DNA of 64,000 nt from Adiantum capillus-veneris (Eukaryota > Streptophyta > Polypodiopsida > Polypodiales > Pteridaceae). The translations under genes and the position numbers were made by a program. Location of the stretch: assembly GCA_014529385.2 (NCBI GenBank), contig CM043969.1:67393676-67457675 (forward strand). Reading direction: 5' to 3'. The notes under the pieces are model-generated. The model saw only the letters and a program-made list of their open reading frames with translations, was not told the DNA's origin and made no database searches. Each line of letters starts with the position of its first letter. Position 1 is the stretch's first letter. Positions 1 through 12,120 of this stretch are shown piece by piece.

Positions 1-805
1 TTCATGATGGATCTTATCTTTAGTAGGCCTTAGTGACTCTTCACTTTGTTTTAAAATAAGGTGAAAGTTCACGATAAGAAAGCTATTGAGAGGAATTTAA
101 TTATAAGAAGCTTCTTTGAGGGAGGAAAAACAACAAAGTGACATTAATATTTTAAAACATTTGTTATCATATTATATTTTTTGAAAACAAGTATAACAAT
201 GAACTATTTAGGCTGGGTTAGACGCGGCAGAGGTAGACATAAGGAAAAGGGCATGCTTCTTTGGTGGCGCTCTCTCACTAGGCGAAGAACAGGCTGCGAA
301 CTTTCGAACCAACCTCAAGATAGGCGAGACTCCCCCTTGGAAATGCAAAGCTTTGTTTGCTTGTGTAGCGCAAAATGTGGATCTCGAAGGTTGAACCACG
401 AATCTGCAGCTCTCAGGTTTGCTACGCAATCAATAGAGTCCGTTGCCTCTATCTCCTGTGAATGGTGAGATTGTAGGCAATCTTTGAGTCTCTCATTATC
501 GTCGGGCTCGTCTAAACCGAGCCTTAGATTACAATATATTCCAAAAGCATAAAAAATAATTACTAAAAAAATACTTGGAAACATAGTAACAAATTGAGAA
601 AAAAAGATGGAGTAGTATTTGTGTGAAACCAATAAATATTTAATGCCCCTCTTTAAAGAAAGAGATACACAAATGTTAGCACCCTCTCAAAAGGGTCTAC
701 AAGAAACATAAGCAAGGTGAAGACCACGATGGCCTCAAGAAGGCAACATTTTTTGCTATAATGAATTGAGCGATTATTAGAACACAATTGACATGTTAAT
801 GGAGG

Positions 806-809
<4 letters not shown>

Positions 810-843
<34 letters not shown>

Positions 844-894
844 TGTATATTGAGCGATTATTAGAAAACATTTGAGATATTAATGGAGGGAGAT

Positions 895-952
<58 letters not shown>

Positions 953-975
953 TGTGCACACACACACACACACAC
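810..975. repeat. (AG)n and (CA)n microsatellites
   Basis: Two AG tracts (810-839, 901-948) are each preceded by near-identical flanking words (ATTGAGCGATTATTAGAA then TTAATGGAGGGAG), so this is a short tandem duplication that includes the microsatellite. The second AG tract is followed by a CA tract at 957-975. Confidence 0.9.
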
Positions 976-1624
976 TCATTTTCATAATGAAAATGTTCAA
1001 ATCACTATATTAAGGCTTCATTACAAAGAAAACTTAAAGGGTCATGATTGTCAGCATATTTGTACGATTCTTTCTCTCTCTCACACACACACACAATGCT
1101 TCCTTACTTGGATTTTTTTACCCACGGTGGGCACATTTGTTGGCAAAGTAAACACATACCTAGCCAAAAAGGTTTTTATACACTCTACAATAATGAAGGG
1201 CCCCTATCACACACTCATACGCTAGTTTTTCTACTTGTTTTTTTCACAAAGAAAGGGGGGAAGTAGTTTTTGTGTCACCCACAGTTGACACCTTTGGTTA
1301 GCGGGGGCAATACGGACACCCACCTCTCCTGAAAGGTTTGGTTGTGCCTTCTTGGGATATCTCTCATCCTGCGTATGACACTACGCTTGAAGGGTTTGCT
1401 TTGCCTCTCGGGTCAAGGTAATTTAACCCTTAAACATGATTTGATAGCTTGACTCTCTAACCCATTACATTATAGCACATAGTCGGGCATTAACTCATCA
1501 CGCTTTTAAGAAAAAAATTCTCTTTGCACTGTGAGGACTGGGTCGGCTTCGTGATGTTTATTCTCTACCATCACCCTCTCCTCTACATTGATTCCATGGC
1601 GGCCTCCACTAGCATCTGTGTGCC

Positions 1625-1800
1625 TTGGTGATAAGTGGATCTGGATGTGATTCGCCCTACTGGCTTTACTCATTGCTTCAAAGGATGACCTATCAATATA
1701 TAAACAAGGTGAGGGATGCTTCATACCCCTCACTTAGCCTTGACTGTGTTTGTGAGTTTATGTGAAAAGAGAGAATTTGAGGGCTTTTCTCTAGTTGATC
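1625..1800 (+). promoter_or_regulatory. TATA-containing dispersed repeat, copy 1
   Basis: TATATAA at 1697-1703 is followed by GGTGAGGGAT and then ACCCCTCACTTAGCCTT at a spacing expected for a transcription start. The same arrangement, with GATTCGCC upstream, recurs at 51,280-51,450. Conservation of the core-promoter interval in two diverged copies suggests a mobile-element or duplicated-gene promoter. That role is inference; the shared blocks are visible in the sequence. Confidence 0.45.
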
Positions 1801-2314
1801 TCTTGTTGCATGACTCTGGAGTTAGTGGAACAACATTCTTATTGCAATGTACAGAAATAATTCTAAGACTGAGTTGTTTTTGTTCTACCCCTAGTCACTT
1901 GTCTAAAGCCAGTTGTCTTTTGAACACGTTTCTTTTGTGCTTATGTATTTAATCATAACACTTAGACACATGACCTACAAGGCTTTCCTAGGTTTTGTTT
2001 GGGAAAGCCAGGACGTTGGCTATAGAGACTAATTTGGATTATAGAGCTAAGTTGGACCCACTGTCAATAAATCCAGTTTTTAGGTTGGCTAGTGCTAGGT
2101 GGTCCAAATCTTAGACTATAATTCGGGATTCCTGCTCACGCCTATCATAGTCCCTCGACTCGACCGATTTAAAGGTTGCATGGATATCCAAAACTACTAA
2201 CCTTGATGTATATACAGGAACACTCATGTTACAAATTGACAGCTTGTATGAGAGTTATCTAGGACCTGGAGAAGCATGGGAAAATTTTAGAGCAAATCAG
2301 ACTGTACTTAAAGG

Positions 2315-2315
<1 letters not shown>

Positions 2316-2359
<44 letters not shown>

Positions 2360-2363
2360 AAAA
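2316..2363 (+). repeat. Poly(C)34-poly(A)14 block
   Basis: An uninterrupted run of 34 C residues (2316-2349) joins 14 A residues (2350-2363). It lies in non-coding sequence. The exact length in an assembly is unreliable. Confidence 0.85.
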
Positions 2364-2659
2364 CAACCTACCCATAGAACTAGACCTTTTCTTGCCAGAA
2401 AGGCCAAAAAATTTGTTGCCCTCTATCCTTAGTAATCTCTTTCTAATCTTACATGTTGTTTTTTACAGGCCCTAGCCCTTTCTTAAGGCCTAGAACTATC
2501 CTCTGAACCCCTTTCTGTGGCAACTTCCCTTGTCTTTAGATGTATTAACAGTTTGGAAGCATCACAATTAATCTATGAACTCAGCTTCGGATAAAAAATC
2601 CTCTATTTTACATATACTGTCTTTTAATGATTTGGTCAAATCTTGGCCACTTTAGACAA

Positions 2660-3475
2660 AGATGACAAAGATGGATAGCCTTGATCTCCCCTCAATTGCC
2701 TATACTTTCTATACAATCTAACCAGGAAGTAGCGCAGTTTTCTTCATCAGGAGCAGAACTATCCAACTTTCTCAAGAAGCTTTGTGGACTTAATCCAACT
2801 TTTATTAGTGCCCCTTCTACCCATGTTATCCCACAACAGGTGGTATCTTTTGCAGAGACAATGCTACTCTGCAAGCTGTCAAAGAGTTTCAAAACAATCT
2901 TTGCTCCCTCAATGACGTTAACCTTTTGGAGATGGTGCCTAAAGTTTCTAAAGTGTTTCCTTTCTTACCAGTTAGACAAATTGAAGTTGAGTCGTTTGGT
3001 GTGGACCATCAACTTTGGGTCCTCCCTAACAAGGCCTTCTTGGCCCCTATCCTTTAGTGAAACATGGGTCTACCTAGCCCACCTATCTGCTTCCACAGTG
3101 GAGGTTTACAAGATCAAGGTTTTAAAACGAGGACTATTCTTGGACAAAGGAGAACTTATCAAAGCCCCTTTTAGCCTCAACTTAACTTCAATCACTTGAA
3201 GATCTTCAGCCCATTTGAGTCTCTTCATATTTAGTGCTAAACCTTCTAACTTTCCTGCATCTACCACTGGCTTATACATACAAACAAAGGGAAATATGGA
3301 GTTCGCCAAAAGCAACCCAGACTTCTACACAGAATCCATTTGGAATGTTTTTCGGCCATATCTAAAGTGTACATGCAAATTTCTGGACCCTAAAGCCCCC
3401 TGTGAATCTAGTATCATGTGGTTTGACCATGCTATCTCATATCTCAGTCATCTAGTGTTAAGAAATAAGACGTAG
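2660..3475 (+). pseudogene. Possible decayed gene fragment, unrecognised
   Basis: Two overlapping plus-strand frames look more protein-like than the surroundings. One is open at 2681-3199. The other is open over roughly 2840-3055 with a mixed hydrophobic and charged composition (containing LQAVKEFQNN and PKVSKVFPFLPV), and a short open frame follows at 3215-3475. The most natural reading switches frame near 2840, as in a decayed exon. I recognise no domain. Chance open reading frames are the main alternative. Confidence 0.2.
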
Positions 3476-4187
3476 CTAAATAGATAATTGAGTAGATTAC
3501 TTAATGGAGAGAGACAGATTTATATACACGAGATTATAGAGTAGAGAGAGAGAGAGTACACACGATATACGTGGTTCACCCAATGTGGGCTACGTCCACG
3601 GGAAAGCAGCCACTCAATGGCTTTAGTACTTCAAAACAAGAAGTAGTTTACAAAGGGATTATACCCTTAATGGAGCTCCCGCCTTGCTTCACTCTCACCA
3701 CCTCACACTCACCTTGTTGCATCAACTTCACACTATGAAATGTGTGTAGAAATGGCCTCCTTTTATAGGCCAAAAGGGTTGCCCTCTCTTATGAGAGACA
3801 GCCATGTGTAGCCGCCCTTGTGCGAATAAGTCCAAATCGGACCCTCCAATCCGCCCATGTGTGGCCGCCCTTGAGAAGACAAGTCCGCTTTTGAATTCGG
3901 CCACCGGCCACCGGCCATTGACTTCCGACCACCAGCCAACCGACCTGTTGTTTTCCGACCACTTTCCGGCCGCCGTCCGGCCATAATATTTCGGCGAATA
4001 AAAAAGTCTTGGGGGCCTCCGCCCCCGAGGCCTTTAAAGTTGCCCCTGATTCTTGTCTGTGGAAATTTTGGTTTCCGGTGAGTGATTTTCCTTCACGCAC
4101 GATGGCTTCTCCTCATAATGGGGGCCTTACAAATGTGCGCTTTTACCACAGAAAATTACAAGGGTAAATCAAGCTCCATACTTAACA
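3456..4187 (-). repeat. 3' LTR of copia element
   Basis: 732-bp LTR starting TGTTAAGAAATAAGACG and ending CTTAACA on the plus strand. It is nearly identical to 8204-8964. The main differences are a shorter GA tract near 3545 and the absence of a roughly 20-bp segment near position 3985. Confidence 0.93.
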
Positions 4188-4200
4188 ATCTCCCACTTGG
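4188..4200 (-). other. Polypurine tract of copia element
   Basis: On the minus strand the sequence reads CCAAGTGGGAGAT immediately before the 3' LTR, the usual site for plus-strand DNA priming in copia elements. Confidence 0.7.
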
Positions 4201-4247
4201 AGACTGAACTCCAAACCAAACCTGTGATTGCTTTCCATTCTGGCTTC

Positions 4248-7200
4248 TTATCCTTGAATGCCGATTGAAGATGAGCAAAAGCTCAACTTCTCCTTGTTGA
4301 CCACCTTTGTAAACATGTCTGCAGGATTTTCACTTGTATGCACCTTTCCTAACTTTAGTTGTCCCTCTTCCAAAAGAGTGCGTATAAAGTGATATCTCAC
4401 CTCAATGTGCTTTGTCCTTGAATGAAAGGCTGAGTTCTTCGCAAGATGGATAGCGCTTTGGCTATCACTGTACAAGACACAATTGTCTTGTTTGAATCCA
4501 ATCTCTTCTAAGAATCTGTGAAGCCACAGAATTTCTTTGCTTGCCTCCGTCATTGCTACATACTCTGCTTCCGTGGTAGAAAGTGAAACCACTTTCTGCA
4601 GCTTTGAAGCCCAGCTTATTGCTGTGCCTCCAACCGTGAACACATAGCCAGTAGTGCTCCTTCGAGTATCTTTGTCACCTGCCATATCTGCATCAGCATA
4701 CCCTTCTAGAAAAATATCAGTTCCTCCAAAATACAAAACATTTGTTGTTGTCCCTTTTAGATACCTAAGTATCCATTTCACAGCTTGCCAATGCTCTTTA
4801 CCTGGGTTTTCCATGAACCTACTCACAACTCCCACTGCATGTGCAATGTCTTGCCTTGTCCAGACCATAGCATACATTAGAGAACCTACCGCTGCAGCAT
4901 ATGGAACTTTAGACATATAGGCTATCTCCTCTTGTGTCTTTGGACACATATCCTTCGTTAGTTTAAAATGACCAGCCAAAGGTGTAGAAACTGGTTTTGC
5001 ATTTTGCATTGCAAACCTTTCTAGTACCTTCTTGATGTAATCTTCTTGAGATAGCTTTATTGTCTTCTTCGTCCTGTCCCTTGATATTTTCATACCAAGT
5101 ATCCTCTTTGCAGCACCTAAATCTTTCATTGAAAAAGATTTGGACAGCTCCTCTTTTAGGTCTTTGATGTCCTGCATGTTAGCACTTGCAATCAACATGT
5201 CATCAACATACAACATTAGGATGATGAATTTCCCATCTCCCAAATTCTCCGTGTAGACGCAGTGATCCGAGTTGCATCTTTTGAATCCATGATCCAACAT
5301 CCATCAATCAAAATTCAAGTACCATTGTCTTGATGCTTGCTTTAAACCATACAAGCTCTTCTTTAATCTGCAAACCATTTTCTCCTTACCTTTTACTTCA
5401 TACCCCTTTGGTTGAAGCATGTAGATTTCCTCCTCTAAGTCACCGTGTGGGAATGCCGTATTTACATCCATTTGCCCGAGATTTAGATCATGAGCAGCCA
5501 CAAGGCTTAAGACAAGCCTAATTGAGTTCATTTTTACAACAGGAGAAAATATTTCATTGAAGTCAATACCTTTCTTTTGAGAAAAACCTTTTACCACAAG
5601 CCTAAACTTGTACCTTTTCTTCCCACCTTCTTCTTCCTTTAGCTTGTACACCCATTTGTTTTGAAGTGCCCGCTTGCCTTTACGCAACTCAACCAACTCC
5701 CATGTTTGGTTGCGATGTAGTAAGTCCATCTCCACTTGCATGCTCTTCATCCATTCTTCTTTGGATTCATGTTGCATAGCTTCTTCATATGATTCCGGCT
5801 CTCCGGAATCTAAGATCAAGAGATGGTTGAAGGAAGGAACAAACCTTTCTGGAGGTCTACTTGCTCTTGTAGATCTTCGGGGAATAGGTTGAGGCTCCTC
5901 ATTTGGTTGACGTTGTTGCACATTGTCACCGTTTGCAGTCCTTGAGTCTTCACCGTCCTCAAGCTCCATGTACTCATCACCTGTTTCTTTTGTTTGTTTT
6001 CTTTCCAAGTAATCTTTGTACATATTTTGTTCGTTAAAAATTACATCCCTACTCCTTAAGATTTTACCATCTTCAGGATTCCATAGGCGATACGCAAAGT
6101 CTCCTTCTCCATAGCCAATGAAGAAACACTTTTTGGACTTTGCATCTAACTTTGATCTTAGGCTTCTATCTATGTGCATGAAAGCCTCACACCCAAACAC
6201 TTTGAGAAATGCAAAATTCACTGGTTTACCTGTCCATGCCTCTTTTGGAACTCCCCCATCCAATGCCGTTGAGGGTGACCGATTGATTAAGTACACAGAC
6301 GTACTTACAGCTTCCGCCCAAAGCTCAAGCGGTAGGCCTGCATGTAGCCGCATGCTTCGTGCTTGTTCCATGATTGTCCTGTTCATCCTTTCCGAAATCC
6401 CATTTTGTTGAGGTGCCCTTGGGGTTGTCCTTTGCCTCCAAATGTCATTGCTAGCACAAAAGCTTTCAAAAGCTTGGCTGCAATATTCGCCTCCATTGTC
6501 GGATCTGAGGCATTTAACCTTGGTACCTGTTTCATTCTCCACAAAGGCTTTCCACCTTTGAAATATGGAAAATACATCGGATTTATTCTTCATGACATAA
6601 ACCCATGTTTTTCTAGTCGCATCGTCTATGAATGTTACATAGTACAATGAGCCACCAAGTGATGGTGTACTTGCAGGACCCCAAACATCAGAATGAACCA
6701 ACTCAAGTTTTTTATTTTTTCTTTCATTTCCTGATTTTTGAAATTTTACCCTCTTTTGTTTACCATAAACACAATCTTCACAGAACTCTAAGTCCACTTC
6801 TTTCAAACCTGGTAGAAGCTTCTTTGTTTGAAGGATTTGCATTCCTTTGGCACTCATATGCCCAAGTCGGTAGTGCCACACCGCACTGTCAACTTCTGTA
6901 GTTGTTGCACAAGTTGAAGGTTGCGTGCTAACAGTACACAAGTAAAGTGTACCGACTTTTTCACCCTTGGCAACCACCAAAGATCCCTTTGAGATCTTCC
7001 ACCGTTTGTTTCCGAATGCAATGTTGTGACCTTCATCGTCCAATTGTCCTGTAGAGATCAAATTTTTGCGAAGAGAAGGAACATGCCTAACATCTTTAAG
7101 CTTCCATTCATTCTCGTTAGCAGTTTTGACAGAAACTGTACCTTTGCCGACAATCTCACAAGCTTCATCATCTCCCAAGTATACATACCCAAAATTACCT

Positions 7201-7290
7201 TTGGTGTAGTCTTGGAAATGTTGCTTGTGTGGTGTCGCATGGAATGAAGCCCCGAAATCTACTATCCAGGAATTAGATACATTGTCTAAA
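4248..7290 (-). pseudogene. pol: Copia pol polyprotein (PR-INT-RT-RNase H), broken
   Basis: In order on the minus strand: an aspartic protease region at about 7200-7290, whose catalytic motif reads DFGA instead of D-S/T-G-A; an integrase zinc domain (WHYRLGH ... CEDCVYGK) and DDE core (HSDVWGP, FIDDATR, RSDNGGEY, QQNGISERMNR) at about 6150-7000; RT from about 5700, with active site YVDDML near 5190; RNase H with SLSTTEAEY and YSDSQSAIHLA; and an ADMFTK end. One in-frame TGA at 5304-5306 splits RT after RQWYLNFD, and reading resumes in the same frame. A single-base deletion near 7284 separates gag from protease. Otherwise the frame is open over about 3 kb, so the copy is fairly young. Confidence 0.95.
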
Positions 7291-8130
7291 TGAGAGAATT
7301 AGAGCATCTTGCTCTACTTTACCTGCCACATTGGCCTCCGATGTTGGCTTGTTGTCTTGAGACTCTGTCTCCTTCTTCTTCTTGGACCAGCAATCCTTCT
7401 TGAAGTGGCCCTTCTTGCCGCAGTTCCAACATTCAAGAACTGACTTTGTGCGTGACTTGCTCCGCCTTGAGCGATCACGACCCTTTTGGTTTTTGAACCT
7501 CTCCTTAAGCCTTCCTCTTGTTTCCACTGATAGTGCAGCACTTGATGATTCTCCTGTGCTTCTCCTTCACATTTCCTCGCTTAGGAGAACACCCACAACA
7601 TCATCAAACTTAAGAGTATTTGTGCCAGAGATAGAATTACTTACAGCCATCACAAGGCTGTCCGAGCTATCCGGTAGAGATGATAGTATAAGGAGAGCTC
7701 GCACTTCGTCATCGAAATTGATTTTCACTGATCGAAGTTTACTTATGTTTGTGTTAAAGTCATTTAGGTGTTCTACAACTGAACCATTCTCTGCCATCTT
7801 TAGATTGAACAAGCGCTTCATAAGAAATACCTTATTGGATGCCGATGGTTTCTCGTAGAAGTCGTCAATTGACTTCATCAAGTCCTCCGTGGTCTTCATC
7901 TCCAAAACATTGAAGGCCACCGTTGACGCCAAGCTTAACCGGATTGTTCCCAGTGCCTTTCGATCAAGGACAATCCATGCTTCATCTGCCATTGTTGCGG
8001 GCTTCTTCGCAAGACCGCCTAGTGGCAAATAGAGGTCCTTCTGGTAGAGATAGTCTTCAATCTGCATCTTCCAATGTTGATAGTTTTTGCCGTTGAACTT
8101 CTAAATCTTGAGCTTCCCTTCCTCCGCCAT
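7273..8130 (-). pseudogene. gag: Copia gag, broken
   Basis: Capsid protein of the copia element. The start codon is the ATG at 8130-8128. Ten codons in there is an in-frame TAG (8103-8101), followed by a UBN2/retrotran-gag domain (QIEDYLYQKD ... LLSEEM, 8067-7570). An in-frame TGA at 7567-7569 separates this from the nucleocapsid zinc knuckle CWNCGKKGHFKKDC (near 7390-7435). A single-base frameshift near 7284 then ends the frame before protease. The two nonsense codons do not change frame. Confidence 0.92.
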
Positions 8131-8189
8131 AACTCCCACTCAATTCAAGGAATCCTTTCCTTGAGATAATTTAGATACGAGCAAACCTT

Positions 8190-8201
8190 GCTCTGATACC
8201 A
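8190..8201 (-). other. Primer-binding site (tRNA-iMet type)
   Basis: The minus strand reads TGGTATCAGAGC two bases inside the 5' LTR, the canonical copia PBS complementary to the 3' end of plant initiator tRNA-Met. Confidence 0.95.
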
Positions 8202-8203
8202 GT

Positions 8204-8964
8204 TGTTAGGAAATAAGACGTAGCTAAATATATAATTGAGTAGATTACTTAATGGAGAGAGACAGATTTATATACACGAGATTATAGACTAGAGAGAGAG
8301 AGAGAGAGAGAGAGTACACACGATATACGTGGTTCACCCAATGTGGGCTACGTCCACGGAAAAGCATCCACTCAATGGCTTTAGTACTTCAAAACAAGAA
8401 GTAGTTTACAAAGGGATTATACCCTTAATGGAGCTCCCGCCTTGCTTCACTCTCACCACCTCACACTCACCTTGTTGCATCAACTTCACACTATGAAATG
8501 TGTGTAGAAATAGCCTCCTTTTATAGGCCAAAAGGGCTACCCTCTCTTATGAGAGACAACCATGTGTAGCCGCCCTTGTGCAAATAAGTCCAAATCGGAC
8601 CCTCCAATCCGCCGTTGTGTGGCCGCCCTTGAGAAGACAAGTCCGCTTTTGACTTCCGACCACCGGCCATCGGCCATTGACTACTGGCCACCGGCCAACC
8701 GACCGATTGTTTTCCGACCACTTTCTGGCCGCCGTCCGGCCATAATATTCCGGCAGAAAAGAATATTCCGACGGAAAAAAAAGTCTCGGGGGCCTCCGTC
8801 CCCGAGGCCTTTAAAGTTGCCCCTGATTCTTGTCCGTGAAAATTTTGGTTTCCAGTGAGTGATTTTCCTTCACGCACGATGGCTTCTCCTCATAATGGGG
8901 GCCTTACAAATGTGCGCTTTTACCACAGAAAATTACAAGGGTAAATTAGGCTCCATACTTAACA
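8204..8964 (-). repeat. 5' LTR of copia element
   Basis: 761-bp LTR, TGTTAGG ... CTTAACA on the plus strand. It carries a longer GA tract (about 8287-8314) than its partner and a partly duplicated CCGGCAGAAAAGAATATTCC segment near 8752. In its own orientation it would contain the element promoter. Confidence 0.93.
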
Positions 8965-9640
8965 CACAATTGTTCAACCCATGCACACAGTCGTCCCGGA
9001 GTACGCCATCTAGGAGGGGTGGAAGGGCACTAAGTACCAAGTAATTAAGGGCAATGGTTGAAGAGGGAGGAAAAAGTTTGATATTAATGTGTGATTTTTT
9101 GTAAAATTACCTAATAATGCCCTTATAATTCATCATCAAGGAAAAATTCATTGATAATATCTTTCCGATGAGTGTAAATAGTGTATATACTATCAAAAAA
9201 TCATTAGAAATAGTCCTTTTTTGGATATTTTTCAGCATTTTTATTGATCAGGAGGCTTAAAAGTAGAAAAATCCAACAGAAAACCGTAAAGTTGTATTTT
9301 TCAATGGATTTTCTTAATTATTGGATTTTTATTTTACTTTTTTAGAGAATTTTGCTATTTTCTTTGATTTTTCAAATAAACAGGTGAAAATTTAATAATA
9401 AATAGCATAGAAGCTCAGATGAAAAAACGGAAGACACGACGGTGATCAGAAAGACAAGGCCGACAAGCACAAAAATTTTCAATGAAATCAGAAGATGGAA
9501 GCAGGAAGCCTAAATGAGGTGGCCAGGCCTACTTTTGCAAAATTCTTGCAAAATGAGCTACAACAATCCGATCAGGGAAATTTTTTAGTCTAACATAGAT
9601 TTCACGGCCTAGTAGAATTAGCAGGGGAATCTGGGGAAAT
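8965..9640. other. AT-rich non-coding stretch
   Basis: No reading frame, RNA gene or terminal repeat is evident between the copia element and the leader of the next LTR element. The left boundary of that next element could not be located, and no partner for its LTR is visible here. Confidence 0.5.
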
Positions 9641-10258
9641 TTGATTCGGGAAGTCCGGGTATAGATATCCTAGGTAGGCTAAAACCACCTCATTTTCACT
9701 TGCAGCCTTTGCAGAGAGGGATTTTGGCCTCTTTCGCGCGACTTTTCTGGAGCCCACAATTGACCATTTTCAGCGCCGTCTCACACGAGACATGAGGGGT
9801 AAGTTCTTTACTCATCAATGATCCATTTTGTACGGCCGGTAGCTAGTCTAAAGCTCTAGAAAAAACCCTAAAAATCGAGCAGTGCACGAAGACCTACGAC
9901 CAAAAACTGACCATAGTGGCCTGCCAGCTCAACCAAATCAGATGGGATTTGAACCATAGCATGCCCTAACATAATAGAACCTTTCTATATCATCAGTTGA
10001 CCATTCGGTAGGGGTCGAGGGGGTCCCCAGTAGAAAAGTTAGGTTTTTGGCAAATGCCAGAATTCCGACCTGACTCCACAGATGGCTTGCTTATGAGGTA
10101 CATATACAATGTATATGATTGGATTGGTGAAATCCATCAGGCAAAGCCCTCGAAAAGCAGAAAATGGCTTGAAGGTTACAAAGCATCAAATTCGACATAT
10201 GGGGTCAAATTGACTCCAAATGAGCCAGAATTGGACAGGTTGCTTCACGACTAGGTTG

Positions 10259-11060
10259 CGGACAAGTCCAAAGCCTCAAAGTTGACCGACCAACCCAACA
10301 GGCAGTGTAGTCACAAAAAACGGTGATTTCAGAGTTGAAAAAGCACAAAGTGAGCCAGTATGACCAAACTTGACCAAATTCAATTTAGGACTTGTATTAG
10401 GTGTATGGAATCTGTCTAGGTCAAAATTTGTAAGCTTTGCAAAGAATTTGTCACTGTTGTAAATAATCACGATTATTTACTTTTGCATCAGCTTTGCTTG
10501 GAAATTGACACCTCACCTCACCTATCATGTGTACACACCTATGACATGCCAAAAATCAAGTATGAGCCAAAATGACCACCCATTACTTGGAAAATTGTCA
10601 AAAAACGCAAAGAAGTCTTTGCAAGCCAATTTCTTGGTTATAGACTATATTTCTTGATCCAAATCATCTTATATCTCATATACAGGGTCTATACAATGCC
10701 TAGAACCAGTTTGTACCAAAAAATGTCAATTTTAGAAGAAAAGTTAATAATTGCGACTATTTACTTTTTGGTCAAATTTGGGGAGTTTTGATATTTTGCC
10801 ATCATACATCCAAAGTACATGATGTGTTAAGCCCATTAGCCAATTTTGAATCAATTTGGAACTCAAAATCTCAAATTTCCTTTTATCTATTGTTTCAGAG
10901 ACCTAAAGCCAAAATCTGGTACCATTTTCACCCTATGCATCCAAATGAGCCCATATTTCACTCAGAGCATGTATTGGTATATACTTCAAGCCTATGAAGC
11001 CAAGTTCGCAAAAAGTTGAAAAATTTTCTCAACTATAAATAATCACGATCATTTACTATG
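10259..11060 (+). repeat. Leader repeats with near-perfect palindromes
   Basis: The leader contains three copies of a palindrome with arms GTAAATAATC and GATTATTTAC around a 2-nt centre: 10,459-10,480 (perfect 10-bp arms), 10,743-10,764 and 11,034-11,055 (both degenerate). They are 284 and 291 bp apart, as expected of diverged tandem leader units. A fourth, half-degenerate copy lies at 15,370-15,385 after the LTR. Confidence 0.75.
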
Positions 11061-11242
11061 GTTGCAAAAAATTGTTTTGGCTTCATAGTTTTGTTCCTTG
11101 CATGTTTTTATGTATCTTTACTTGTTCAAAAATTGATTTGAAGCAAATTGGACCAAAATTGTCAGCATTTCAGCCTAAAGGACATTTTAGAGAAAATTCG
11201 ACAAATCTGCTAACTTTGCACTCTATTCACTAAACAGGAGCC

Positions 11243-12120
11243 ATGGAAGCAGCGGAGAGGGCCAAGAAGAAGCTCAACCAAAAGGAAAAGCTACAAGAAC
11301 TGCCCGCTTATCAACTAGACCCAAGTTAGTCAAAGAAGCCAAGGCATCATACCTCTCCAGAGAACAGTTAGAGGAGCATCACACTATTGTCTTCACTGGC
11401 AGATTCAAGAGTGAAGAGGGGCATCAGGTGGAGTTGCAACTCCTACCCATAGAAGTCTATGATGTAGCCACAAATCCAGAGACTAAAGAGGCTTACCGCA
11501 GGCTGGGACTTAGGGATTTCTACGACCAAGAGCCTTGCGGAGTGGATTTTCAAAAAGCTTACGAGATTCTATCCACAATTAAAGAAGATGGAACCGCACA
11601 GATCTCTGACACTCGGGAAAATAAGGTCGAAGTGGCCATCACTAAAGAGATAGTGGCAGAGGCACTCAGATTGCCCACAAAAGGAATGACCATGCAAGCA
11701 AGGAACAGGAAAACAACAGGAACATTTACCAAAGAGACAACCGTGGCTACATTTGCCGATTTAATTCACAAACAAGTGGAAGAGCTAGCACACTTGTACC
11801 ACCATCACTTTCATTTTTTGGCAAAAAGGACACCAAGGTACACTACGCCAAATCACGCCGTGGCCACCACATTCACTCAAGTTTTCAAGTCGACAACAAG
11901 GCAACCAGTGGACCACGTGCAGTACGTCTTGACCACTTTGAAGGGCACCAAGAAAGAAGGCACAATCACTTACTTAGGTGTGCCAGAGGTCTTGACAAGG
12001 ATAGCATACCATGCCATTGGCATGGCTGACAATCTACCGCCTGCTCTTGACCAAAACACCCGGATATTGGCAGCACAGCCCTCTCCAAGAAACTACAAGG
12101 TCAGGAAAAAGATCGTATAA
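11243..12120 (+). pseudogene. Gag-like N-terminal domain of the pol-less element
   Basis: An ATG at 11,243 in good context (GCCATGG) lies just after a splice-acceptor-like CACTAAACAG. It opens a lysine-rich frame (MEAAERAKKKLNQKEK) that hits a stop near 11,327. The neighbouring frame is open from about 11,204 to 12,120, so one frameshift separates start and body. The body (FYDQEPCGVDFQKAYEIL ... ITKEIVAEALRLP) has the layout of the plant-transposon domain found beside plant retroelements. That match is recalled, not computed. A role as structural or nucleic-acid-binding protein is inference. Confidence 0.55.

Larger units (their letters stand above)
1..3455. other. Non-coding left flank
   Basis: AT-rich sequence without a convincing complete gene. 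It holds (AG)n tracts at 810-839 and 901-948, a (CA)n tract at 957-975, a short CT/CA tract near 1075-1096, a C/A homopolymer block at 2316-2363, a dispersed repeat with a TATA box (1625-1800) and a possible decayed gene fragment (2660-3475). Short open frames elsewhere (181-468, 1716-1952) resemble nothing I recognise and look like chance. Confidence 0.6.
3456..8964 (-). mobile_element. Full-length Ty1/copia LTR retrotransposon
   Basis: Minus-strand element of 5.5 kb bounded by two direct LTRs (3456-4187 as 3' LTR, 8204-8964 as 5' LTR), each TG...CA. A PBS matching plant initiator tRNA-Met (TGGTATCAGAGC) lies next to the 5' LTR and a purine-rich PPT lies next to the 3' LTR. The order gag - protease - integrase - RT - RNase H is the copia order. 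Gag and pol motifs suggest a Tork/Tnt1-like lineage (inference). I count three nonsense codons, one frameshift and an altered protease site, so it cannot encode its own functions as it stands. The flanks TCTAG (3451-3455) and CACAA (8965-8969) do not match, so no target-site duplication is seen. Confidence 0.95.

Noticed and set aside
653-1000. 115-aa minus-strand open frame rich in LS and CV repeats
   Set aside because: It is a translation of (GA)n and (CA)n microsatellites. The same applies to frames at 16,852-17,268, 22,458-22,736, 26,852-27,055, 27,625-28,189, 38,680-39,021, 46,527-46,858, 49,130-49,401 and 52,427-52,975.
3763-4100. Open frames within the copia LTRs (3,763-4,100 and 8,521-8,877)
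   Set aside because: Both copies lie in LTR sequence, in a GC-rich repeat of CCGGCCA words, and show no protein motif.
6118-6650. Plus-strand frames inside the copia pol region
   Set aside because: Shadow frames of integrase on the opposite strand. The same holds for 4,654-4,920, 5,330-5,892, 6,632-6,901 and 7,382-7,858.
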